DNA of 16,888 nt, taken from the NCBI GenBank assembly GCA_036501345.1, contig DASYAN010000521.1:1-16888 (forward strand), in the 5' to 3' direction. Shown one piece after another: positions 8,204 through 15,262 of this stretch (position 1 is the stretch's first letter; the number at the start of each line of letters is the position of its first letter). The position numbers and the translations under genes were made by a program. This DNA is from DASYAN01 sp036501345. Its GTDB lineage: Bacteria; Chloroflexota; Ktedonobacteria; Ktedonobacterales; Ktedonobacteraceae. The notes under the pieces were generated by a model, which was not told where the DNA came from, did no database searches, and saw nothing but the letters and a program-made list of their open reading frames with translations.

Positions 8204-9001
8204 ATGGTTGATTCTATTTTCGTCTTAAAGGTACTGATTGCCTTCATCGTTGGAAGTGTCTGGATAACAGGGTCAACAATCATCGCGGAAAAATTTGGTC
8301 CTAAAATAGGTGGCCTGATGGGTGGAATCCCTTGTGTGACAGTTATTGCTTTATTTTTTATCGGGTGGACACAAACACCTCTTATCGCCTCAAAGTCAAC
8401 CGTATTAATCCCTATAACGATAGGAATTGACGGGCTTTTTATTGTAATTTATGCCTGTTTAGTAAAACATAGCTTTCTACTAGCAGTTTTATGCTCAATG
8501 CTTGTTTGGTTTTTATTGTCACTTGGCTTAGTGACAATACAATTTCATAATTTGCCTATTTCACTTGTTAGCTGGGTAATTCTCTCGTTTGTTTCTTATA
8601 TAGTCATGGAATACATTTTGAAAGTTCGGTCAATCTACGGACAGAATTACACATTTTCCTTCTCAAACGTGGCATTGAGGGCGATCATCAGTGGCTCAAC
8701 CATAACGCTCTCAATCGTTATGGCCAAGCTTGGCGGCCCGTTAGTAGGAGGTGTTTTTTCTTCATTTCCAGCAGTCATTCTTTCTATTATGATTATTACT
8801 TGTTTTTCCCAAGGAAGCACATTCACACTAAGTGTTTTAAAAATACTGATGATCAGTGTCTCGATAAATGCAACAGTCTATGCTCTTGCTGTACGATTTC
8901 TCTATCCCCTATTGGGACTCATCGCAGGGACAGGCAGCTCGTTTCTTCTCTCCCTTGTGAGTAGTTATTTTGTCCTTCTCCTCATAAAGAAATGCTCTTA
9001 A
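8204..9001 (+). CDS. Polytopic membrane protein with internal duplication, possible transporter
   Basis: 265 residues, almost wholly hydrophobic, with about nine to ten predicted membrane helices. Two halves repeat the same signature: residues about 15-58 (EKFGPKIGGLMGGIPCVTV) and about 161-205 (AKLGGPLVGGVFSSFPAVI). Each has a helix, a Gly/Pro-rich turn, then another helix. Such a two-fold repeat is typical of small transporters. No named family is assigned; a DUF3147-like relation is possible. It starts 17 bases after the beta-galactosidase stop with only a weak AGAAG ribosome site, so it may depend on the upstream gene for expression, but a link to galactoside uptake is only a guess. Its AT-rich, Ile/Phe/Ser-heavy composition differs from the beta-galactosidase, suggesting separate acquisition. 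Confidence 0.75.
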   Translation: MVDSIFVLKVLIAFIVGSVWITGSTIIAEKFGPKIGGLMGGIPCVTVIALFFIGWTQTPLIASKSTVLIPITIGIDGLFIVIYACLVKHSFLLAVLCSMLVWFLLSLGLVTIQFHNLPISLVSWVILSFVSYIVMEYILKVRSIYGQNYTFSFSNVALRAIISGSTITLSIVMAKLGGPLVGGVFSSFPAVILSIMIITCFSQGSTFTLSVLKILMISVSINATVYALAVRFLYPLLGLIAGTGSSFLLSLVSSYFVLLLIKKCS

Positions 9002-9123
9002 AATCTCTATTTGTCCAATTTAACTAATTGGCTACTTTGTGGCTAGTGACAGTTTAGATAGCACTACCCCTTTTCTCAAACGAGAACAAGCATCGCTCCA
9101 TCAATATGAGCAACTCTCTTATA

Positions 9124-9132
9124 TGCTATACT
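9124..9132 (+). promoter_or_regulatory. Candidate extended -10 promoter element for the flavoprotein gene
   Basis: TGCTATACT is a good match to an extended -10 (TGnTATAAT) about 70 bases before ATG 9202, in a 200-base intergenic region. No convincing -35 lies 17 bases upstream. Weak call. Confidence 0.3.
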
Positions 9133-9201
9133 TGCTGATAAGGATAATAGCAATAGATCTTTTCTCAGAAGGAAGATGTTCAAGAAGGACGATATCTGCA
9201 G

Positions 9202-10400
9202 ATGCTCAAAGCAAATACCTATGATTGTATTGTTGTCGGTGCCGGTATTTTTGGGATAACCACGGCATTAGAAATGCGTGCTCGCGGCTATCAAGTGGCT
9301 GTTTTTGACCCTGGTCCCCTGCCACATCCCTTAGAGCTGCTTCTACCGATATTAGTAAGGTTGTACGCATGGCATACGGCTCAGATGACACATATGTGGC
9401 AATGGCAGAACAGGCTTATACGGGCTGGCTTCAATGGAATGAGAAACTTGGTGATACGCTCTTCCATGAGGTAGGATTGGCCCATCTTACCCGCACACCC
9501 ATGTCTCCTGGTGGTTTTGAGTACGAAAGTTATCACTTGTTACTCCAACGAGGACACCACCCTGAACGCCTGACAAGCGATGCCATCACGCAAAGGTTTC
9601 CTGCCTGGAAACAGGGCGTATATGTCGATGGTTTCTTTCATGCACAGGCGGGCTACGCGGAAAGTGGCCGAGTGGTAGATGCCCTCATTCACCTTGCCCA
9701 GACACAAGGAGTTACACTTCATGCTAGCGAAACGGTGGAAACCTTGCTGAAAGATGATTATCAAGTGATAGGTATAGGTACACATGCCGGGAACACTTTT
9801 TATACCGACCATATTGTGGTCACCTCTGGTGCCTGGATACCCCTGCTGGTACCCGATCTTGCCTCGATTTTGAAGATAACTGGGCAACCTGTATTCCATC
9901 TCAAACCTTCCGACCCAGAAATCTTTACTTCGCCTGATTTTGTCGTCTTTACTGCCGATACTGCTCACACTGGCTGGTATGGTTTCCCTTTCCATCCCCG
10001 TGAGCAGGTGGTCAAAATTGCTAATCACGGGGTCGGGCAATTGCTTCATCCTGAACGGGATGCGCGTGTGGTGACAAACGCGGATGTAAAGCAATTACGA
10101 ACCTTCCTGGCTGGTACTTTTCCGGCACTACAAGATGCACCAATCGTAGCTACTCGTCGTTGCCTCTACGCAGATACTCCCGACGGAGACTTCTGGATTG
10201 ATCGTCACCCTCAATGGGCGGGCCTCACAGTGGCCGGTGGAGATAGTGGGCATGCATTCAAGTTTGCCCCCATTTTGGGTGGGCTGATCGCCGACGCCGT
10301 TGAAGGAAAGACAAACCCCTGGCTACCCAAATTTCGCTGGCGTGATTTTCCCTCTCAGAATACTAAGAAAGAGGCCTCGCGCTATCAAGGGGATATTTAA
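9202..10400 (+). pseudogene. Frameshifted sarcosine-oxidase-like FAD-dependent amine oxidase
   Basis: Oxidises secondary amines such as N-methyl amino acids when intact (MSOX/SolA-like branch of the DAO family). The N-terminal FAD-binding motif VVGAGIFG is in the first frame from ATG 9202 (GAAGGA at 9184-9189). After PHPL the frame breaks: 9334-9338 (gagct) has five bases where three or six are expected, and the next frame continues ASTDISKVVRMAYGSDDTY and on to 10400. The second part holds GWYGFP, RRCLYADTPDGDFWIDRHP and GGDSGHAFKFAP. The cysteine at 10161-10163 aligns with the residue that covalently holds flavin in monomeric sarcosine oxidase. Everything except the single missing base looks intact, about 400 residues in all, so this is either a very recent pseudogene or a sequence error. 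The part from ATG 9369 alone would lack the Rossmann dinucleotide fold. Confidence 0.85.
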
Positions 10401-10461
10401 CACATTTGCCTACGTCTATCTACAGTATCTTACTAAAGAGATTGAAGCTATCTATTCAAGC

Positions 10462-10929
10462 TTATTGGGAAGGCTGCTTTTGATCAACCTCTGAGCTACT
10501 GAGCTGATTGCGAAGAACAGCATGGGGCAAGTTAAGTAAGGCATCCTCGATACGTTGACGATGCTTGGGAAGGGTATTGAGTGGCAAATCATCAAGAGTG
10601 AAATAGCGACATTCACGAGACTCCTCAGTTGTAGTCAGGACACCCCCTATGACTCGGCAGTTGAAGGTCAACACGACCTCCTGCTTTTGCGGCTTTGAAT
10701 AGACGCCAACCAGAAACTTTACCTCTACCTCTAAGCCAGTCTCTTCGCGTACCTCGCGACGTACCGCATCCTCGACCGTTTCGCCACGTTCCATGCCACC
10801 ACCGGGGAGATTCCACCAGTCGATATCACGACGATATGCCAACAGTACACGCTGATCTTCATCAAAGATTAGTGCAAAAACCCCGATACGGAACTGCGCA
10901 GAATTTGTCGACGAGGTGGTTTCTGTCAT
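10462..10929 (-). CDS. Nudix hydrolase
   Basis: 155-residue hydrolase of nucleoside diphosphates linked to another moiety; the substrate is not predictable. The Nudix box GX5EX7REUXEEXGU is complete: G44, E50, then REVREETGL at 58-66, with LPGGGMERGE just before. The start ATG 10929 has AGAGGA about six bases upstream. Residues beyond about 140 (QLSSSEVDQKQPSQ) are a polar tail. It converges on the flavoprotein gene with 61 bases between ends and no visible terminator there. It is not clustered with a pathway that would tell its substrate. A second, only distantly similar Nudix protein lies at 13942-14427. Confidence 0.92.
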   Translation of the reverse strand: MTETTSSTNSAQFRIGVFALIFDEDQRVLLAYRRDIDWWNLPGGGMERGETVEDAVRREVREETGLEVEVKFLVGVYSKPQKQEVVLTFNCRVIGGVLTTTEESRECRYFTLDDLPLNTLPKHRQRIEDALLNLPHAVLRNQLSSSEVDQKQPSQ

Positions 10930-11224
10930 ACTCTATCCTCTCAGTACCTACCCTTACAATACTACTAAAGAGTACAGTGCCAAAGTATGTCGTCCACAGA
11001 TTACCATTTTTAGAGACTGACCGCAATGCTTCCCAAAAAGATATGTTTTTGCCAAAGTGATCATTGCTCACACAAGCTAACATTGTCCCCTAGCCTAGCC
11101 AAATAGACTAAATACAGTTATTCAAATAGATTAGATACGTTCAGTAATTGCAGAGCTTTCTTGTTTGTTCGCTATGACTCAAAGAGAGGCCTTTGCACGA
11201 TTCTAATACACGAAAGTATTTATT
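10930..11224. other. Divergent intergenic region without a gene
   Basis: This 295-base AT-rich spacer lies between the - strand Nudix gene and the + strand secreted-protein gene. I see no coding potential on either strand. It holds the direct-repeat pair listed separately. Promoters for both genes should be here, but none stands out; TTGCAC near 11192 is the only -35-like word close to the + strand start. Confidence 0.6.
11100..11138 (+). repeat. Two direct repeats of 16 bp, 23-bp period
   Basis: CAAATAGACTAAATAC (11100-11115) and CAAATAGATTAGATAC (11123-11138) match at 14 of 16 positions. A 23-base period puts both copies on about the same face of the helix, as for a paired regulator-binding site. 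They lie about 90 bases before the secreted-protein gene. Confidence 0.45.
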
Positions 11225-12037
11225 ATGTGGCTAAAATTACCTGTGAGGCAACTATTCATCGTCATTCTCACTTCTGTACTGCTCGGCACGGGTATAGCAG
11301 GGATCGCTAGATACTCCCAATTTGCTATTCAGAACCTCAGGGTTATCCCAGCATCCAGAACATCACTCATGCTCTCTCCCACCAGTAAACCTTCAACTAC
11401 TGATAATTTACCTATCAATAATCCTTCGCCCACTACCCGATCTTCATCTACAGCTCAGCTTTCACCCACCTATAATTCTTCTCCTACCAACAAACAGGTA
11501 GAACCAGCTCAGAACTCGACTATAGCCTCCAATACAACAACATCGTCAAATAATCCTGCTAACAGCCAAACCATACAGATGTATATTACTTCTTATGGCT
11601 ATGATGACAACGATGATGGCAATGGTCACTATGGCACTGCCGTGATTGCATACCCTAAAAGCGACGGGAACCCTACACTTCATAACATTGCCACAGAAGG
11701 GACTGGCACCTATAACAATCCGATCACCATTGCCGCTACTGTCAAAGATATCAATGCTGGCGTTTTCCCTATCGGAAGTATTATCTATGCCCCTTATTTA
11801 GAAAAGTATTTCATTCTGGAAGACCAGTGTGCTGATTGTGGTAATGATCTGCAAGGCATGCAATACCACATTGATCTCTGGATGGGTCCCTCGAGCACTT
11901 CTGACAAGACTGCGTTGGACAACTGTGAGAGTAACATCACGCGAAACACAAATATTATGCTGAAACCGCCTGCTAATCTTGCTGTTGATAGCACACCATT
12001 GTTCCAGAATAATCAATGCACCGCTCATCTCCATTAA
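11225..12037 (+). CDS. Secreted double-psi beta-barrel (3D/MltA-like) protein
   Basis: 270 residues. The N-terminus has a basic start and a hydrophobic helix (about 9-28), an uncleaved anchor or signal. Residues about 42-117 are a low-complexity Ser/Thr/Asn/Pro linker. The C-terminal domain (about 118-270) begins MYITSYGYDDNDDGNG and contains FPIGSIIYAP, then FILEDQCADC and YHIDLWMGP. This matches the pattern of double-psi barrels of the 3D/MltA/RlpA type, in which two acidic residues (here D200 and D217) act in peptidoglycan or glycan cleavage. Four cysteines (C202, C205, C234, C265) could form disulphides outside the cell. A role in cell-wall or exo-polysaccharide turnover is inferred, not shown. 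Start ATG 11225 has only a poor ribosome site. It stands alone, with no operon partner. Confidence 0.72.
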   Translation: MWLKLPVRQLFIVILTSVLLGTGIAGIARYSQFAIQNLRVIPASRTSLMLSPTSKPSTTDNLPINNPSPTTRSSSTAQLSPTYNSSPTNKQVEPAQNSTIASNTTTSSNNPANSQTIQMYITSYGYDDNDDGNGHYGTAVIAYPKSDGNPTLHNIATEGTGTYNNPITIAATVKDINAGVFPIGSIIYAPYLEKYFILEDQCADCGNDLQGMQYHIDLWMGPSSTSDKTALDNCESNITRNTNIMLKPPANLAVDSTPLFQNNQCTAHLH

Positions 12038-12070
12038 CAATCTACCGGGATAGCGAGATAGGCCTGATAG

Positions 12071-12079
12071 TGGTATACT
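12071..12079 (+). promoter_or_regulatory. Candidate extended -10 promoter for the CoiA-like gene
   Basis: TGGTATACT fits TGnTATAAT well, 37 bases before ATG 12117. The -35 position (12051-12056, TAGCGA) is poor, which is usual when an extended -10 is present. Confidence 0.4.
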
Positions 12080-12116
12080 TTTTAGTGCCTAGGACAGACG
12101 TTCTCTATTTATACAC

Positions 12117-13259
12117 ATGGATAGCACTATGCTAGTTGCTTATGGTCCAGATGGTCACCCGCTTGTGGCTGAAGAAAGCTCCTTAGAGCAGCTACAGAGA
12201 TGGTCTCGTGAGCAAGTATTACATTGTCCCAATTGCCGTAGCATTGTGTATGTGCGTGGAGGGCCAGACAAACGCACACAGATCCACTTTGCACACCAGA
12301 AAGGTGAATGCGCGTGGAGCACTGAGTCCGAGTCGGTACGGCACGCACGAGGAAAATGGGTTATATCTCAATGGCTACATCAACAATTCCCCCAGGCCAT
12401 CGTGACCCTTGAGGAACGTCTTCCTGAGCCAAATCGGATCGCAGATAGCTACATCGTTCACAATGACGATCGACGCTGGGCAATTGAGTTTCAATGCGCT
12501 CCGTTAGACATCGAAGAGTGGAAGATGCGCCATGAAGCCTATCGCAAAGCTGGCATTATCGACATCTGGATCATCGGAAATAACCGACGCCAAAAGCAAG
12601 AGGCATTTATTGAAGCTGTTCTGACTACAGCACACGAGGTTATGTTCCTGGACCCACTCATGATACCTCCGCGTGTATGGCTACGCTGGCCGATTACCCG
12701 TCACCAGGCACTACAATGGCAGAATAGAAGCGTGCAAACGCCCCAAGGCTTGCCCATACCCGAGCTTGATGGATGGGTCGGGCGCACAGGATATGGCATG
12801 ACCCTTATTGGTTCACTCTATGAAGTGCACTTTGATGAACAAGCACACCTGATTCACCCAACACGTAGAGTATTAGAAACTCGAGCACAACTACTCCAGA
12901 CGATGAACGCGGCATGCGTCGTCGAGGAGGCAATGTTACGTGCCTACCTACGTCACAGCGTTGATGAAGAGGCATTAGGCGTTGTCCTCATTCCTCTGAT
13001 GAAAGCCTATCTACGAGATCCAGACCTATTCCGGCGCTATAACTATGGGCGTGGATTGGAAAACCTCTCTCCCGACGAATCTGAGCGCTTTCGTGTCCAG
13101 AAAGCACGAGAATGGCTAGAAACTATCAAGCAAAGAGGCTTTACACTATCTCGTCTGCAAGCATTGATGGAAGAGTTGCCATTTGTTGGACCCTATGCAG
13201 CCTTTGCAGGCTACATGGAGATGCTACTAACACTAGCTAACAAAGCTGATAACAAGTAA
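12117..13259 (+). CDS. CoiA-like nuclease-family protein
   Basis: 380 residues. The N-terminus has a zinc-finger-like CPNC (37-40) followed by HFAHQKGEC (57-65). Then comes the CoiA-type PD-(D/E)xK core: E72-S-x-x-H76-x-x-x-K80, R107-x-A-D110, and E124-F-Q126 in AIEFQC, followed by EEWKMRHEAYRKAGI. CoiA was first described in streptococcal competence; relatives elsewhere are putative nucleases of uncertain role in transformation or mobile-element biology. The C-terminal 230 residues are a helical domain I do not recognise. ATG 12117 and ATG 12129 are both possible starts, and neither has a strong ribosome site. No competence operon accompanies it. The catalytic-type residues all look present, so it is probably active. 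Confidence 0.82.
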   Translation: MDSTMLVAYGPDGHPLVAEESSLEQLQRWSREQVLHCPNCRSIVYVRGGPDKRTQIHFAHQKGECAWSTESESVRHARGKWVISQWLHQQFPQAIVTLEERLPEPNRIADSYIVHNDDRRWAIEFQCAPLDIEEWKMRHEAYRKAGIIDIWIIGNNRRQKQEAFIEAVLTTAHEVMFLDPLMIPPRVWLRWPITRHQALQWQNRSVQTPQGLPIPELDGWVGRTGYGMTLIGSLYEVHFDEQAHLIHPTRRVLETRAQLLQTMNAACVVEEAMLRAYLRHSVDEEALGVVLIPLMKAYLRDPDLFRRYNYGRGLENLSPDESERFRVQKAREWLETIKQRGFTLSRLQALMEELPFVGPYAAFAGYMEMLLTLANKADNK

Positions 13260-13349
13260 GCACAAGAGCTAAAAAGAGCTGGCAAGCTCTCTAACCTTGG
13301 AAGGCTGTTTTCCTTCTCCGGAGCTTGAAACTAAACCCTTGTGTTAAAC

Positions 13350-13375
13350 GTAACGTTACTCGTGGATGTTACAAT
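13350..13375 (+). promoter_or_regulatory. Candidate operator/promoter of the YtxH-domain gene
   Basis: A perfect 10-base palindrome, GTAACGTTAC (13350-13359), lies just ahead of a -10-like TACAAT (13370-13375), about 50 bases before ATG 13428. Two further TTAAAC/GTTAC words surround it. The position fits a repressor or activator site overlapping the promoter, but the -35 is not clear. Confidence 0.35.
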
Positions 13376-13427
13376 AGAATCAGTCTATAGTCTATTCCAA
13401 GATGAGCACACGAAAGGACAGTACACA

Positions 13428-13796
13428 ATGAATAGGTTTGTAAAAGGCATGCTATTAGGCATCGGCATTGGGTTACTTGTAGCCCCAATGAGAGGCGAAG
13501 AGATGCGTAGAAAGATAGGTGAGCGCCTTCAGCAATTCAAAGGCTATCTGCCAGAAAATGAGCAGATGGACCTCTACAAACAGCAGATCTCTGAGCGTGT
13601 CTCTCAGACCACAGACTCTTTGAAGGGCTATGCCCAACAAGCAGCCTCCACGGTAAAGACCAGTGCCAAAAGTACAGCCAGCAATCTGAGTGAAATTGCT
13701 CAGAACGCTGCCTCAACAATTAAGCAGACGGGTAGGGATGTCACCAACACAACCAAAGAGACAGTCAATTCGGCAAAAACGGACAGAAATGTTTAG
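13428..13796 (+). CDS. YtxH-domain small membrane-associated stress protein
   Basis: 122 residues. The N-terminus MNRFVKGMLLGIGIGLLVAP is the short hydrophobic glycine-rich helix of YtxH-type proteins, followed by the usual basic RGEEMRRKIGERLQ. The rest is a long amphipathic helix with repeats of the pattern AQQAASTVKTSAKSTASNL and AQNAASTIKQTGRDV, as in LEA-like or apolipoprotein-like helices. Such proteins are linked to general stress responses in Bacillus, with no biochemical function known. I prefer ATG 13428 over the upstream in-frame GTG 13341 because GAAAGGA precedes it at a good distance and the YtxH helix starts there. It stands alone and ends in a strong terminator. Confidence 0.82.
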   Translation: MNRFVKGMLLGIGIGLLVAPMRGEEMRRKIGERLQQFKGYLPENEQMDLYKQQISERVSQTTDSLKGYAQQAASTVKTSAKSTASNLSEIAQNAASTIKQTGRDVTNTTKETVNSAKTDRNV

Positions 13797-13801
13797 TTTC
13801 T

Positions 13802-13854
13802 AGCAAACAAAAAGCATGGCTCTGCCAAAATAAGAGCCATGCTTTTTGTTTGCT
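13802..13854 (+). terminator. Strong hairpin terminator, 22-bp perfect stem
   Basis: Arms at 13802-13823 and 13833-13854 pair perfectly over 22 bp around a nine-base loop (gccaaaata). The GC-rich inner part, GCATGGCTCT, is continued by A5 on the left and T5 on the right. This is the layout of a bidirectional intrinsic terminator. It begins six bases after the YtxH-gene stop and separates that gene from the next one. Confidence 0.9.
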
Positions 13855-13941
13855 ATTCCTATAGTTCTTGCTTTGCATGTTTGCTTTTCGCGTAAATGGT
13901 GATATGATGAAGGCCAGAGAAAAAGAGCGGTGGTTTTTATC

Positions 13942-14427
13942 ATGTTATACCAAGTATTGAAGAGATCGGCTGGTATCTTCTTTAACTTCCTCAATATACT
14001 CCTCGGCGGGAACTTGCCTCCTTTTGGGAGTGTCTGTGTTATTGTGGAAAGGGAACACCATTTTCTGGTAGTAGAGCAGCGAAATGGTACAATGGTTTTT
14101 CCAGGCGGCTTTATGCGCTGGAGTGAACTTCCCGAGCAAACCGTCATACGCGAAGGCAAAGAAGAAACAGGTTTACAACTTCACCCTACGCGCATAATTG
14201 GTCATTACCCAAAGCCCACTAAGTGCATAGATTCTATGAGTGTGATTCATATTGCATACCAAGCCGAAGTAATCAGTGGAGAGTTGCGCAAGAGTATTGA
14301 AGGGCAACCTTCCTGGGTTAACGAAGAGGACCTCCTAGACAAACTTTCACCATATTACCTGACCATTTTCCAAGACTACCTCCGGCATCGTGAGCAGCAG
14401 GATGAGTCAAGCATTCACAAAGCATGA
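13942..14427 (+). CDS. Nudix hydrolase with hydrophobic N-terminal extension
   Basis: 161 residues from ATG 13942; an in-frame GTG at 13930 would add four residues, but GGTGG at 13929-13933 fits as the ribosome site for the ATG. Residues 1-26 (YQVLKRSAGIFFNFLNILLG) form a hydrophobic or amphipathic helix that may touch the membrane. The Nudix box is G56, E62, R70-E71, then KEETGL (73-78). The position after R-E is Gly72 where an aliphatic residue is usual; all metal-binding glutamates are present. The substrate is unknown. It has its own transcript, isolated from the YtxH gene by the terminator before it, and converges on the pentapeptide/channel gene. Confidence 0.88.
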   Translation: MLYQVLKRSAGIFFNFLNILLGGNLPPFGSVCVIVEREHHFLVVEQRNGTMVFPGGFMRWSELPEQTVIREGKEETGLQLHPTRIIGHYPKPTKCIDSMSVIHIAYQAEVISGELRKSIEGQPSWVNEEDLLDKLSPYYLTIFQDYLRHREQQDESSIHKA

Positions 14428-14518
14428 TAACCTTAGCGTCGGCTATCACGCCAGCGCACCAGATCCCGAACGGCATCAAAATTCCATGATACGCCCATTC
14501 CTATATTGGAGATAACCC

Positions 14519-15232
14519 CTATTTTTTGAAGAGGCGTTGGGTCAGCGTTGAAATGAGCAAGACATCCATAAATACCCCAATTACTCCCTCCAGTACAGAC
14601 CATGCAGCATAGGGATCGCTTAGCGTGATATCTTGACGAAAGAATCCACGTCCAACCATGTCGCTCACGCTTAAGATGACCGCGTCCAGCCAAGAGAGAT
14701 GATCAGGAATGCCAGAATGAGGGGGTATATTCTGAGAGAGGTATATATAGAGGCAAGCAAAAGAGAAAAGCACACCAAGGTAGCATCCCAGGCTGCGCTC
14801 AAACTGATAGCCATATCCTGAAACCAGTGAGAGCAGCCAGGAAAACAGCCAAGCCTTCAAATGCCTCAATTGACGCCATAGTGATTGCTTCTCTTGTCGT
14901 AGATGCCACCAGAACACCTTGCGTTGCATCACCTGTGCTCGATAAGCAAACAGTTCCGCTTCTTCTTTGAGTCCTTGTCCTTCTAGCGCATTCGCAATTT
15001 GCCGATACGCACGGGTTGCCATACGATACTCTTCCAATCGCCTTACTTTCCCTTTTACTCCCCCTGGTGAAGCGATGATTTTTTTTGCCTCCGCTTCATC
15101 TCCTAAGACTCTTATCTGGAACCACTCTAGTTTCGCAAGAGGGATTTCATCCCATCCTGTAGAGTCCGCTATTGTTGGTCCTATTCCTTGAGGAGTAACC
15201 AATATAGCCTCCTTGAATTGAGCGTTCGCCAC
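14519..15232 (-). CDS. Two-helix pore-like module, C-terminal half of the split gene
   Basis: 237 residues if started at GTG 15232 (GGAG on the - strand at 15240-15243, seven-base spacer). Residues about 60-125 form a charged helical linker (YRQIANALEGQGLKEEAELF is a TPR-like helix pair). SGYGYQFERSLGCYLGVLF starts the first membrane helix (about 148-166). A re-entrant-like segment follows: LDAVILSVSDMVGRGFF (182-198). The last helix is VLEGVIGVFMDVLLISTL (213-230), ending in a basic tail. The order helix, pore loop, helix is that of Ion_trans_2-type potassium channels, but the filter position reads VGRGF in place of VGYGD. Ion passage is therefore uncertain. It would form a tetramer if it is channel-like. 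Confidence 0.65.
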   Translation of the reverse strand: MANAQFKEAILVTPQGIGPTIADSTGWDEIPLAKLEWFQIRVLGDEAEAKKIIASPGGVKGKVRRLEEYRMATRAYRQIANALEGQGLKEEAELFAYRAQVMQRKVFWWHLRQEKQSLWRQLRHLKAWLFSWLLSLVSGYGYQFERSLGCYLGVLFSFACLYIYLSQNIPPHSGIPDHLSWLDAVILSVSDMVGRGFFRQDITLSDPYAAWSVLEGVIGVFMDVLLISTLTQRLFKK

Positions 15233-15262
15233 TTTTGCACTCCAGAAGTTGACTTCTTCTAG

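Noticed and set aside
9015..9031. CCAATT/AATTGG inverted repeat just after the duplicated membrane-protein gene
   Set aside because: The stem is AT-rich and only six bp long, and no T-run follows.
9540..10094. 184-residue - strand reading frame inside the flavoprotein gene
   Set aside because: It lies antisense to clear FAD-oxidase coding sequence and shows no recognisable motif.
13275..13316. Two short hairpins after the CoiA-like gene (AGAGCT/AGCTCT and GAAGG/CCTTC)
   Set aside because: Stems are only five to six bp and no T-run follows, so they cannot be called terminators.
13341..13427. 29-residue N-terminal extension of the YtxH protein from a GTG at 13341
   Set aside because: It would run through the candidate promoter, and ATG 13428 has a proper ribosome site and starts at the family N-terminus.
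14433..14693. 86-residue - strand reading frame ending DAVRDLVRWRDSRR
   Set aside because: Most of it is a shadow of the pore-module coding sequence in another frame and it has no ribosome site.
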